DNA from: Arthrobacter sp. Marseille-P9274
Lineage (GTDB): Bacteria; Actinomycetota; Actinomycetes; Actinomycetales; Micrococcaceae
Assembly: GCF_946892675.1 (NCBI RefSeq)
Contig: NZ_CAMPOV010000003.1
Location: forward strand, 124,001-188,000
Length of the DNA: 64,000 nucleotides
Direction of reading: 5' to 3'
Within the stretch, counting starts at the first letter, position 1. Each line of letters starts with the position of its first letter. The position numbers were made by a program, and so were the translations under genes. The notes under the pieces are model-generated. The model was not told the DNA's origin, searched no databases, and saw nothing but the letters and a program-made list of their open reading frames with translations. Positions 44,382 to 53,216 of the stretch are shown here, one piece after another.

Positions 44382-45917
44382 CTATGCCGCAACAGACTCC
44401 CGCTGACCGTCGGCCTTATCCAGCTTGCGGTGGCGCAGGTGCTGGATGCCGCTGATGGCCAAGCCAGCGGCGAGCACGATGTACAGCGTGACGGTGATCG
44501 GACTGCCGATCAGGATTCCGGGGTCACCCTCTGAAACCGCCAGCGCCCGGCGCAGTTCGGTTTCTGCCATCGGCCCGAGGATTACCGCAATCAACACGGG
44601 CGCGAGCGGAATGTTGTAACGGCGCATCATGAAGCCGACCAGTCCGATCCCCACCAGCAGCCACAGATCCAGCATCGACGAGCTGATTGCGTACACGCCG
44701 AGCATGGAGAAGACAGTAATCCCGGCGTAGAGGTAGTGCTTCGGAATGGTCAGGAGCTTGGCCCAGACGGCTGCGAACGGCATGTTGATCGTCACCAGGA
44801 TGACAAGGCCGATGAACAGCGAGGCCAGCAGCGCCCAGACCAAGTCGCCACTGCGTTCGAACAGCAACGGGCCCGGCTGCATGCCGTACTGCTGAAACGC
44901 CGCCAGCATGATCGCTGCAGTGGCGGACGTCGGCAGCCCGAGTGCCAGCAGCGCACCCATTGCGGTGCCGGCGGTTGCATTGGCCGCCGCTTCGGGTGCC
45001 GCCAGACCGCGAATGGAGCCCGTAGTGCCAAACTCCCGGTCGCCGCGCCGCTTGGCGAGCTGCTTCTCTGTGCCGTAGGCCAGGAAGGTCGGCACCTCCG
45101 CACCCCCGGCAGGGATCAGGCCAAACGGGGCCCCGAAGGCTGTTCCCCTCAACCAGGCCGGCAACGCCCGCTTGATGTCGACCAGGCCGAGGCGCGCTTT
45201 CCCTGCGGTAGAGATCTGGGTGGCTCTGGGGTCGCGGTGGATCCGGGCAGCGACGTGCAGCACCTCGCCAAGTGCCAGCAGGCCGACCGTAATGACGACG
45301 ACGGAAATTCCGTCGAACAGCTGCGGCGCGCCGAGGGTGAACCGGGCAGTGCCGCTGGGACCGTCGATTCCGACCAGCGCCAACGCCAGGCCAATGCCCA
45401 GGGCCGCGATCCCCCTGATAACCGATTCGGCCACGACGGCCGAGATAGCCAGGAACGCGAAGACCGCCAGGGCGAAGTATTCGGCCGGACCGAAGACGGT
45501 CGCCATCTTCACCAGGGTGGGCGCGAAGAAGACGACGAGCGTCGTAGCGATGAGGCCACCGATAAACGCGCCCAGGGCGGCCGTAGCCAAGGCCTTCGCT
45601 GCCTGCCCGTTCTTTGCCATGCGGTGGCCCTCGAAGGTCGAGGCAATGGCCGAAGAGTTGCCAGGAGTATTGAGCAGGATGCCCGAGGTGGAGTCACCGA
45701 AGAGGCCGCCGAAGTAGACGCCCGCAAACATGATGAAGGCGGCGGTCGGCTCGAGCGAGAAAGTCACGGGCAGCAGCAGTGCCACGGCCATGGCGGACCC
45801 GAGCCCGGGCAGGACGCCGACGGCGGTGCCAAGAACGGCACCGACCAGGACCCAGACCATGTTCATTGGGGTCAGCGCGTGGGCGAACCCTTCGGCCAGA
45901 AGTGCAAGCTGGTCCAT
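44382..45917 (-). CDS. tctA: tripartite tricarboxylate transporter large permease (TctA)
   Basis: 511 residues with about 11-12 membrane segments. TctA marks are GVLPGLGSAMAVALLLPVTF near residue 34, FGGLFGDSTSGILLNTPGNS and the repeat-related GLIPAGGAEVPTFLAYGTEK in the second half. It forms the channel of the TctABC secondary carrier that uses an extracellular binding protein. It directly abuts tctB and is the last of three coupled genes. The divergent TcuA-like dehydrogenase suggests a tricarballylate or citrate-like ligand. Confidence 0.92.
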   Translation of the reverse strand: MDQLALLAEGFAHALTPMNMVWVLVGAVLGTAVGVLPGLGSAMAVALLLPVTFSLEPTAAFIMFAGVYFGGLFGDSTSGILLNTPGNSSAIASTFEGHRMAKNGQAAKALATAALGAFIGGLIATTLVVFFAPTLVKMATVFGPAEYFALAVFAFLAISAVVAESVIRGIAALGIGLALALVGIDGPSGTARFTLGAPQLFDGISVVVITVGLLALGEVLHVAARIHRDPRATQISTAGKARLGLVDIKRALPAWLRGTAFGAPFGLIPAGGAEVPTFLAYGTEKQLAKRRGDREFGTTGSIRGLAAPEAAANATAGTAMGALLALGLPTSATAAIMLAAFQQYGMQPGPLLFERSGDLVWALLASLFIGLVILVTINMPFAAVWAKLLTIPKHYLYAGITVFSMLGVYAISSSMLDLWLLVGIGLVGFMMRRYNIPLAPVLIAVILGPMAETELRRALAVSEGDPGILIGSPITVTLYIVLAAGLAISGIQHLRHRKLDKADGQRESVAA

Positions 45918-46550
45918 TTAGAGCATTCCTCCCAGGAATCCGGACGGCAGGTTGAGGCCCAACCCCGCGTTGAAAGCAAGCTGGACGGCGGAGGCGAAGA
46001 GCAGGGCCACGCCGAGGTCGAACACGGGACGTCTGCTGCCGAGCGCCCGGGAGACGACCCAGAACAGCAGTGCCGCACTGATAATCCAGCCAACCGGCTG
46101 CAGGATGAGCGTGAAACCGACGACGCCGGCGACGACCTGTCCGACAGTCTTCCAGTCGGTGTATGTCTTGTCCGTGTTTGCGGCCACCGGACCCGGTGCT
46201 GCAGTCTGCCGTTCGCCCTCTGGCATGTGGGCCAGGTCCCGGAGCATATCGGCAGAAAAATCTCCATGACCGGGATGCGGGTCCGTGTCCGGCACATGCG
46301 GATTGCGGAAGACATGGACGGCCAACAGGGCTGCCGTTGCATAAAGCACGATGCAGACGAGGACCGGGAAGAACTGCGGACCCGGAACGGAATTGCCCTG
46401 TACCTTCATGGTTGCGGTGCCGATGGTCATGAAGATTGCCATGGCAAGGAGCAGGGCGACGACGACGAGTTCGCTCCGTCCTGCCCAAAAATTCCGGCTC
46501 GGCTGCTGCGCTGTTTCCGTTCGGCCCGTCTTATCTTGGGTCATGCTCAT
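45918..46550 (-). CDS. tctB: tripartite tricarboxylate transporter small permease (TctB)
   Basis: 210 residues with four membrane segments (about residues 27-46, 63-80, 135-155 and 160-200). A hydrophilic loop of about 50 residues between TM2 and TM3 is longer than usual. GPQFFPVLVCIVLYATAALL is the typical TctB segment. The start overlaps the tctC stop in an ATGA, and its own stop abuts the tctA ATG. It couples the binding protein to TctA. Confidence 0.9.
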   Translation of the reverse strand: MSMTQDKTGRTETAQQPSRNFWAGRSELVVVALLLAMAIFMTIGTATMKVQGNSVPGPQFFPVLVCIVLYATAALLAVHVFRNPHVPDTDPHPGHGDFSADMLRDLAHMPEGERQTAAPGPVAANTDKTYTDWKTVGQVVAGVVGFTLILQPVGWIISAALLFWVVSRALGSRRPVFDLGVALLFASAVQLAFNAGLGLNLPSGFLGGML

Positions 46551-47527
46551 AGTCCGAGGTCCTTCACGATCTCTTGGGCAATGGTCACTTCTTTATCGAT
46601 GTATCGCTCGAATTCCTCGCCGGTGGTGAAGCTGTCGGTCCAACTGTTGCGTTCAAGCGCGTCCTGCCACTCCTCGGACTCCCGCACTTCGCTGGCTATC
46701 CGGATGAACTCTTCCTTCGCCTCGTGGCTGATGCCCGGGGCCGCGACGAGACCGCGCCAGTTAGACATCGAAACCTCATAGCCCTGTTCACGGAACGTCG
46801 GTATGTCGACCCCCTCCAGCCGCTCCGGGGACGAGATAGCCAGCGGCCGCAGCGTTCCCGACTCGATCTGGTCCGCGACTTCGTTGTAGCCGGACATGCC
46901 CGCGGCGGTAGTGTGCGACAGCAGCGAGGTCAGCGCTTCTCCCCCTCCCGAATAGGCGATGTAGTTGACCGACTTCGGGTCGACGCCGACTTCCTTGGCC
47001 AGCAGGCCGCTCAGCAAGTGATCGATGGACCCGAGTGAACCGCCACCGATCGATACGGCACCCGGGTCTTCTTTCCAGGCCTCGATGAAGTCGTCGAGGG
47101 TCTTGAATTCGGAGTCGGCAGGAACGACGAGTGCGGCGAAGTCGTCCGCCATCCGGGCGATCGGCACCACGTCGTCCATCGTCTCGGGATTATCCCCGAG
47201 TTCGATTGCGCCGACCATCACTCCTCCGGTGACCAGCAGAGCGTCCTCGCGGCCGGGCATCTGCACGAACTGGCTCAGACCAATGGTTCCGCCCGCCCCC
47301 GGCACATTCACCACCTGGGGATTGTTGACGATTCCGTCGCCCCGCAATGCCTGCTGCGCTTCACGGGCGAAGCCGTCCCAGCCTCCGCCCGGTGCTGCGG
47401 GAGCGACCAGGGTGAGCTTGCTCCTGGCGGTGCTGGTGCTAGCCGTCGAAGCTGCATTGGCGAACGCAGGCACCGCCACGGCAGCCACCAGGGCGGCGAA
47501 AAGGACTGTTCGGATTGGCTTTTTCAT
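46547..47527 (-). CDS. tctC: tripartite tricarboxylate transporter substrate-binding protein (TctC)
   Basis: 326 residues from ATG 47527. A signal peptide with a hydrophobic core FAALVAAVAVPAFANA is present, without a lipobox, so secretion or membrane tethering by other means is expected. LTLVAPAAPGGGWDGFAREA is the ligand-carboxylate loop of TctC/Bug proteins, and IAYSGGGEALTSLLSHTTAA is the second ligand loop. An upstream in-frame TTG (47557) is possible but would precede the signal peptide. It is the first gene of tctCBA, divergent from the dehydrogenase. Confidence 0.9.
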   Translation of the reverse strand: MKKPIRTVLFAALVAAVAVPAFANAASTASTSTARSKLTLVAPAAPGGGWDGFAREAQQALRGDGIVNNPQVVNVPGAGGTIGLSQFVQMPGREDALLVTGGVMVGAIELGDNPETMDDVVPIARMADDFAALVVPADSEFKTLDDFIEAWKEDPGAVSIGGGSLGSIDHLLSGLLAKEVGVDPKSVNYIAYSGGGEALTSLLSHTTAAGMSGYNEVADQIESGTLRPLAISSPERLEGVDIPTFREQGYEVSMSNWRGLVAAPGISHEAKEEFIRIASEVRESEEWQDALERNSWTDSFTTGEEFERYIDKEVTIAQEIVKDLGL

Positions 47528-47620
47528 GCTCCCCGTTTCGTGGGCTCTGGTGGACAAGACGGGCTGCCGGGGAGGCAGCCGCGAAACGGCTCGGACTCTA
47601 TTCGTCCAAGATGAATACGT

Positions 47621-47750
47621 TTGTACACAATGAAATACAGTTATACATGGTGAGTTGAGTCACGACAACCGTAATACATCGGCACCGGGGGGCTAACAGC
47701 GGGAGACTTCCATTTTCACACTGCACATGATTGTATACATCTGTGTACAG
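47621..47750. promoter_or_regulatory. GntR/FCD-type operator cluster in the tct-tcuA divergent promoter
   Basis: TTGTACACAA (47621-47630) fits the FCD-GntR pattern TNGTNNACNA exactly. TTGTATACAT (47731-47740) and CTGTGTACAG (47741-47750) are adjacent near matches, and TTATACAT at 47641-47648 is a weaker one. One group lies near each divergent gene, fitting control by the GntR protein encoded at 49310. Confidence 0.6.
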
Positions 47751-47766
47751 ACAGAAGGAGGAGCAC

Positions 47767-49257
47767 ATGTCTCAGGAAACTCTTAGTCCCGAAAGCATCG
47801 AATCGGTCCAGGTCGTCGTCGTCGGCGGGGGTAACGCCGGCTTTACGGCAGCGCATGCCGCTGCGGTGCGCGGCCGCTCGGTCGTGTTGCTCGAAAAAGC
47901 CGAGAAGGACATGGCCGGAGGAAACAGCTTCTACACGGCCGGAGCCACCCGGATCGCACACAATGGCCTTGAAGATCTGGCGGGTCTGGTCGAACCGGAC
48001 GAACGGCACGCCGTCACCGTTGTTCCGCCGTACTCCGAGGAGGAATACGCAGCCGACCTCGCCAAAGTGACCGAAGGACGCAACGATCCCGAGCTGACCA
48101 AGGTCTTGGTTTCCGAGAGCCAGTCCACCTTGCGCTGGCTCAACAGCCTTGGGCTGAAGTACCGCCTGATGTACGAACGGCAGGCGTATGAGCGCCCCGA
48201 CGGCAGCTACCTCTTCTGGGGCGGGCTGCATGTCGGCAACGTCGGTGGCGGCGAGGGCCTCATCGAGGACCACACCCGCGTAGCCGGCGAACTGGGCATC
48301 GATGTCCGCTACGGCCACGCGGCACGGAGCCTGACGATGACCGAAGGCCGGGTTACCGGCGTCGTCGTCGAAACAGCAGAAGGCACGAAGCAGATCCACG
48401 CTGAATCCGTCATCATGACCGCGGGCGGGTTCGAGTCGAATCCGCAGTGGCGCCAGGAACACCTCGGTGAAGGCTGGCAGAACGCCAAGGTGCGCGGCAC
48501 TCCCTGCAACACCGGCGACATGATCTCCGCCGCGCTGCAGGTCGGTGCCGCCAAAGGCGGCGACTGGAACAGTTGCCACAGCGTCCAGTGGGATGCCTTC
48601 ACAGCCAAGAACGAAAGCAACCGGGAACTGACCAACCGGCTGACCCGCCAAAGCTATCCGCTGGGCATCATCGTCAACACGGAGGGCAAGCGCTTCCTGG
48701 ACGAAGGCGCGGACTTCCGCAACTACACCTACGCAAAATACGGCAAGGAGATCCTCAAGCAGCCGGGCTCCGTGGCATACCAGATCTTCGACGCCTCGCT
48801 GCGTCCGCTGCTCCGGAGCGAAGAGTACGAGATGCCGGGCGTGTCGGAGGTCGTCGCAGACACCCTGGAAGAACTGGCCGCCAAGCTCGGCATTGACGCG
48901 GAAAGCCTGGCAAAGACCGTGTCCGACTTCAACAACTCGATAGACCGCAGCATCTCGCTCGATCCCAATGTCAAGGACGGCCGCGCTGCCAACACCGAGC
49001 CGGTCAAGAGCAACTGGGCCTCCCCGATCGAAACCGGCCCCTTCTACGCCTACGGTGTCACCTGCGGCATCACGTTCACCTTCGGCGGCGTCAAAGCGGA
49101 CACGTATGGACGGGTGCTGAACGAAGCCGGCGAGCACATTGAGGGACTGTATGCCGCGGGTGAAATGCTTGGCGGTTTGTTCAGTGCCAATTACCCCGGC
49201 GGCTCCGGCCTGGCAGCAGGCTGCGTCTTCGGGCGCCGCGCCGGAAGCTTGGCGTAG
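47767..49257 (+). CDS. tcuA: FAD-dependent tricarballylate dehydrogenase-like (TcuA)
   Basis: 496 residues from ATG 47767 behind AAGGAGGAG. The FAD Rossmann motif VVVVGGGNAGFTAAHAAA lies near residues 14-32. The fumarate reductase/succinate dehydrogenase flavoprotein fold follows, with GNSFYTAGATRIAHNG and the C-terminal YAAGEMLGGLFSANYPGGSG. TcuA oxidises tricarballylate to cis-aconitate. The divergent TctABC importer and the following GntR gene form a self-contained utilisation locus. No tcuB (the partner that reoxidises TcuA) is found nearby. A related fumarate-reductase-like activity is the alternative. Confidence 0.84.
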   Translation: MSQETLSPESIESVQVVVVGGGNAGFTAAHAAAVRGRSVVLLEKAEKDMAGGNSFYTAGATRIAHNGLEDLAGLVEPDERHAVTVVPPYSEEEYAADLAKVTEGRNDPELTKVLVSESQSTLRWLNSLGLKYRLMYERQAYERPDGSYLFWGGLHVGNVGGGEGLIEDHTRVAGELGIDVRYGHAARSLTMTEGRVTGVVVETAEGTKQIHAESVIMTAGGFESNPQWRQEHLGEGWQNAKVRGTPCNTGDMISAALQVGAAKGGDWNSCHSVQWDAFTAKNESNRELTNRLTRQSYPLGIIVNTEGKRFLDEGADFRNYTYAKYGKEILKQPGSVAYQIFDASLRPLLRSEEYEMPGVSEVVADTLEELAAKLGIDAESLAKTVSDFNNSIDRSISLDPNVKDGRAANTEPVKSNWASPIETGPFYAYGVTCGITFTFGGVKADTYGRVLNEAGEHIEGLYAAGEMLGGLFSANYPGGSGLAAGCVFGRRAGSLA

Positions 49258-49309
49258 AGTTTTGTAGCGATAGGCCGGTAAAGCCGCCAAGCACTCAAGG
49301 ACGATCATC

Positions 49310-50002
49310 GTGGCTCAAATAGCGTCAGCAGCACGCGCAGACGGGGAAAGCATCTTCCTCACCCTGCGCAGCGAGATCCTGTCCGGGCTGCATCAGCCCG
49401 GCACGGCGATGCGCGAAGTCACCCTCGCCGACCGGTTCGGCGTCTCCCGGACACCCGTCCGGGAGGCGCTCTCCCGGCTTCAGCAGGAGCGGCTGCTGGA
49501 GCGGGTTGCGCGGGGTCTTCAGGTTCCCCAGATCGATCCCCAGCAGATCATCCAGATCTACGACATGAGGATCCTGCTGGAGGAAGAGGCCGCCGGGCAG
49601 GCAGCTACCGCGCGGCGATTCACCGATCTCATGAGGCTTGAGGCCCTGCTGAACCGTGATCGGGAACTGACCGATCCGGACGACCAGACCCGCATCACCA
49701 CAAACCTGGAGTTCCACGCCGCCGTCTGGGAGAGCACGCACAACCCCATCCTGCAGGACTTGCTGGAGCGCCTTTCCACCCACCTGATCCATGCTCCCCG
49801 GTCAACCCTCTCGGTGTCCGATCGGTGGGCTGATGCCCTCGAGGAACATTCCGCGCTCATCAAGGCCATCGAGGAACAGGACGTCGGCACCGCACGCAAA
49901 ATCGCACGTGAACACATGGAGACGGCACGCAAGCTACGGCTTCAACTGCTGCGCGAGTCGGCCCTGGAACAGCCAAGCAGGACAGCCGGACGGTCCCGCT
50001 AG
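49310..50002 (+). CDS. GntR-family (FCD) transcriptional regulator
   Basis: 230 residues from GTG 49310. The N-terminal winged helix ([20 protein letters not shown]) and the C-terminal FCD domain ([49 protein letters not shown]) with metal-binding His positions are clear. It follows tcuA by 52 bases and is probably cotranscribed. FCD sites in the tctC-tcuA gap point to local control, with a tricarboxylate as ligand by inference. Its stop overlaps the convergent qcrA-like stop in a shared CTAG. Confidence 0.9.
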   Translation: MAQIASAARADGESIFLTLRSEILSGLHQPGTAMREVTLADRFGVSRTPVREALSRLQQERLLERVARGLQVPQIDPQQIIQIYDMRILLEEEAAGQAATARRFTDLMRLEALLNRDRELTDPDDQTRITTNLEFHAAVWESTHNPILQDLLERLSTHLIHAPRSTLSVSDRWADALEEHSALIKAIEEQDVGTARKIAREHMETARKLRLQLLRESALEQPSRTAGRSR

Positions 50003-51060
50003 GGGCGGTCGGATTCCTTGTCCAGCCGATCACGCTCCCAGAAGCTCGGGCCGACAGGTTCATGGAAGTCGCTCCGGGCGACCAGGTAGCCCTCGCTGTT
50101 CACGGTGATCGGCAGCTGCGGCAGCGGTCGGGACGCCGGGCCGAAGATAACCTTGCATTGCTGCGTCACGTCGAAGGTCGACTGGTGGCAGGGGCACAGC
50201 AGGTGGTGGGTCTGCTGCTCGTAAAGGGCCACAGGGCAGCCGACGTGCGTGCAGATCTTGGAATACGCAACGATGCCGTTGTAGGCCCAGTCCTCCCGGC
50301 CGGGACTGGGATGCAGGTCCGCAGGGTTGAGACGCATGAGCAGGACGACGGCCTTGGCCTTTTCTTCCAGCTTGTGCTCGGCTTCGTTCAATCCCTCGGG
50401 AATGACGTGGAAGGCCGAGCCGAAGGTCACGTCCGAGGCTTTGATGGGGGTGCCCTCGGGGTCGCGTGCCAGGCGCGTCCCTTCCTTCCACATCGTATGT
50501 CCCAGGACGTCAGGGTCGAGGTTCTTGGACAGGTCCCGGAAGATGCCGATGGCCGGCAGGATAGCCAGCACCCCGGCACCGATGAGGGTGTTTCGGATCA
50601 GCGGCCGGCGCTTGATGCCCGACTCCGAGATAATCTCGCTGACCATCGTTTCCGCGATCTGGCGATCCTCTTCCGTGCGGACCGCATGCCGCTCTTCGGC
50701 GATCTCGTGGTCCGGCATCAGGGTCTTCGCCCAATGCACGATGCCGACGCCGATCCCGAGCATCGCGAAAGCGGTACCCATACCGAGCATGAAGTTCTGC
50801 AGACGCAGCGTGGAAATCGCGGTGGAGTCATCCAACGGGATGGCGAAGTATCCGACGAAGAAAAGCAGGGTACCGATCACGGAAATTGCGAAGAGAATTG
50901 CTACCTGTCGCTCGGCACGCTTTCCGGCCCGGGGATCCTTGTCGGCAAGGCGCGGGCGGTGGGGAGCTAGTCCAGGATCCTGGAACTTCTCCACTTGGCC
51001 CTGGCCAGTCCTAGCAACGGCCTCCGAGATGTTCGGGTCGCCGTGACTATGGTCGCCCAT
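49999..51060 (-). CDS. QcrA-type Rieske iron-sulfur protein, stand-alone copy
   Basis: 353 residues from ATG 51060. It has the actinobacterial QcrA form: an N-terminal cytoplasmic tail, three membrane segments (about 53-75, 88-110 and 155-172) and a C-terminal Rieske domain with CTHVGC (ligands Cys 270, His 272) and CPCHQS (ligands Cys 289, His 292; disulfide Cys 275-Cys 291). In actinobacteria qcrA normally sits in ctaE-qcrCAB. Here no qcrB, qcrC or ctaE is adjacent, so this is an extra copy or a displaced gene. All cofactor residues are intact. Confidence 0.88.
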   Translation of the reverse strand: MGDHSHGDPNISEAVARTGQGQVEKFQDPGLAPHRPRLADKDPRAGKRAERQVAILFAISVIGTLLFFVGYFAIPLDDSTAISTLRLQNFMLGMGTAFAMLGIGVGIVHWAKTLMPDHEIAEERHAVRTEEDRQIAETMVSEIISESGIKRRPLIRNTLIGAGVLAILPAIGIFRDLSKNLDPDVLGHTMWKEGTRLARDPEGTPIKASDVTFGSAFHVIPEGLNEAEHKLEEKAKAVVLLMRLNPADLHPSPGREDWAYNGIVAYSKICTHVGCPVALYEQQTHHLLCPCHQSTFDVTQQCKVIFGPASRPLPQLPITVNSEGYLVARSDFHEPVGPSFWERDRLDKESDRP

Positions 51061-51306
51061 GATCCCTCTCATCCTTCTCTTTATATGACTCTAAGAGCGC
51101 GTCTGTGTTATTACAACGGTTTTCCCGGCGGCCCCTGGGCGAGCCGCCGTCGGAAGACCTAGGATGACCGCTGGACCAGCCAGATCGTGAAGGCGATGTG
51201 GGCAGGCTGCGAACCGGGAGGCGGATAGGCCTGATCTGGCTACGCCAATAAAGAGACGTGCCCAAGCCGCAGGGAAGGCGGGTGCTTTTGAAGCGGCAAC
51301 CGACCG

Positions 51307-52065
51307 TTAAACGGCCGTGTAGCCGCCGTCGACCAGGTAGTAGCCGCCCGTCATGAACGAGGCGTCATCAGACAGAAGGAAGCTCACCAGGTGGGCGACC
51401 TCCTCGGCGGTGCCCAGTCGTCCGAGCGCGTGCTTGCCCTCGAGCGCCTTCCGGATTTCTTCGCTGAGGCTGTTCACGACCAGCGGGGTGTTGATGTAGC
51501 CCGGGCCGACGGAGTTGATGCGCAGGCCCTCGGGCCCGTACTCCGCCGCCGCGTTCTTGGTCAGACCGACGACGCCGTGCTTCGCCGCGGTGTAGGCGCC
51601 GTTGCCCAGGGCGGCGACGGAGCCGTGGATGGAGGCCATGTTCACGATGGCGGAGTTCCTGCCGCCGGCCTTGAGCATCTCCGGGATCTGGTAGCGCATG
51701 CCGTAGAGCACGCCGTTGAGGTTGATGTCGATGACCTTGTCCCAGTCCTCCAGGTCCACCTCGCCCGCCGGCGCATTCTTGCCGCCGATGCCGGCGTTGT
51801 TGACCGCGTAGTGCAGGGCGCCGTAAGCGTCGACGGCGTGGCGAACCGCCTTCTCCGAATCTTCCTTGCGCGCGGTGTCCTGCTGCACCGCCGAAGCCGT
51901 GCCGCCGCCGTCGGCAATCTCCTTCGCCACCCGCTCCGCCGCTTCCAGGTTGATGTCGGTGACGACCACGCTGGCGCCCTTGGCCGCGAGCTCCTTGCTG
52001 ATCGCCTCGCCGATACCGGAACCGCCGCCGGTCACCAGGGCGACCTTGCCGTCGAACTGTGCCAT
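51307..52065 (-). CDS. short-chain dehydrogenase/reductase
   Basis: 252 residues from ATG 52065 with AAAGGA upstream. The classical SDR motifs are present: TGGGSGIG cofactor loop at residues 12-19, NNAG, the catalytic Ser in NMASIHGS, YTAAK with Tyr and Lys, and PGYINTPL. The segment VVVTDIN with an acidic residue after strand 2 suggests NAD preference. The C-terminus DGGYTAV is typical. The substrate cannot be named. It stands alone between the Rieske gene and an unknown membrane-anchored gene. Confidence 0.88.
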   Translation of the reverse strand: MAQFDGKVALVTGGGSGIGEAISKELAAKGASVVVTDINLEAAERVAKEIADGGGTASAVQQDTARKEDSEKAVRHAVDAYGALHYAVNNAGIGGKNAPAGEVDLEDWDKVIDINLNGVLYGMRYQIPEMLKAGGRNSAIVNMASIHGSVAALGNGAYTAAKHGVVGLTKNAAAEYGPEGLRINSVGPGYINTPLVVNSLSEEIRKALEGKHALGRLGTAEEVAHLVSFLLSDDASFMTGGYYLVDGGYTAV

Positions 52066-52249
52066 GTAGATCAGTCCTTTCTGCCGCAGGCCGCAGGGAA
52101 TCCGCGGCATCCCAAGCCGAGTCAACCAGACGCGTCACCCCATGGGCAGGCGCGCGGCGGAATCAACGGAAGTTTTGCATTGGAACGACGCCGGTGCTGC
52201 GGCAGAGCGTTTCGACCCACCGACGTCCCGGTTGCTTCCGTGCCTCGAG

Positions 52250-52825
52250 TCAGCGGTTGAACTCAATGAGCCGTATGTCCTCGAGTTCGATCTGCACCCG
52301 CCCGAGCTTGTTCTCGCCGAAAACCGGGCAGTTCCAGGTGTAGATGGGGTCGGATAGCTCCTGCCCGCTCAGCAGCGTCACCAGACCGTCTGCGCTTGCA
52401 CTGTCGAGATAGATTGCATCGAACCGGATGGTGCGCACGTCTTCCAGCCTGATCTCCTGGCCGTTCTCGAAGCGCATGCTGCCGGTGGCACACGCCAGAC
52501 CCACCGTTGAGGCCTTGACCGTGGTGCTCGTCCCGTCCCGCCGCACCAAGTCGGCATCGGCCCGGTCCCACGCGACAGGGTTGGTCCCGTCCCGGTCAGG
52601 TGCCGTCTTCGCGTCCTCGGCCCGTCCGCCTTCGTCCCCGCTGGCCGGGTCCTGAGTCGCGCTCAGCTGCTGGCCGTTGTTCCCCCACCCGATCACGCCG
52701 TTCTGGACCAGAATGCCCAGAATCCCACCGAGGGCGGTAACGAGGGCCGCTATGGCAGTGATCAGTCCCGGCATTGTGTGCCAGAAGCCCTTATCCGCTT
52801 GTTCCCCCTTCGCCGGTTCTTCCAT
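52250..52825 (-). CDS. membrane-anchored hypothetical protein
   Basis: 191 residues. A cytoplasmic stretch (1-15) with FWHTMPGL is followed by one membrane helix (about 18-42, ITAIAALVTALGGILGILV). Then comes an acidic linker rich in Asp, Gly and Ala and a beta-rich domain of about 90 residues with two Cys (ACATGSMRFENGQEIRLEDV, TWNCPVFGENKLGRVQIELE) that could form a disulfide. The repeated LEDVRTIRFD / LEDIRLIEFN pattern suggests two similar beta modules. Function unknown; an extracellular interaction domain is likely. Confidence 0.65.
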   Translation of the reverse strand: MEEPAKGEQADKGFWHTMPGLITAIAALVTALGGILGILVQNGVIGWGNNGQQLSATQDPASGDEGGRAEDAKTAPDRDGTNPVAWDRADADLVRRDGTSTTVKASTVGLACATGSMRFENGQEIRLEDVRTIRFDAIYLDSASADGLVTLLSGQELSDPIYTWNCPVFGENKLGRVQIELEDIRLIEFNR

Positions 52826-52905
52826 GGCGAATCACTCCCAATCAGGTAGTGGGAACCACCATATTCCCACTGGGATGGCGGTGAGCACTAGTGGGAAGTC
52901 ACTGC

Positions 52906-53216
52906 TTACGGGACCAGCAGCGGCTGGCCCTGGACGGCGCGGGACTCCCGCAGCCGGTGGGCCTCTCCCGCGTGGGCAAGCGGGAAGGTTCCGGTTAACC
53001 GAACCGGCCAGCCCGCCGACCATGCCGGACGCGGCGGCGATGACGGCGACATCATCTGGTCGCCCGAAGCGAAGTTCGTGACCGCGGAGCCGACGCCGGC
53101 GACCACTCCCATTCCTTCGGTCCCGGGGGCGACGGGGTACTCGACGGGATAGACACGCTCGCGCTGGCAAGTCTCCATGAAGTTCACGCAGGACTTCGAG
53201 ATTTCGGGCCGGCGGA
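52906..53216 (-). pseudogene. remnant of NADPH:quinone oxidoreductase (zinc-less MDR family)
   Basis: The open frame keeps an N-proximal part, NFMETCQRERVYPVEYPVAP then GTEGMGVVAGVGSAVTNF, and after about 20 unrelated residues a C-terminal end, GTFPLAHAGEAHRLRESRAV and QGQPLLVP. The first 45 or so and about 200 central residues of a normal 320-residue quinone reductase, including the NADPH-binding fold, are missing. The two ends are still in one frame, which points to an internal deletion. It abuts the MFS gene end, so the 5' part was also lost. Confidence 0.8.
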
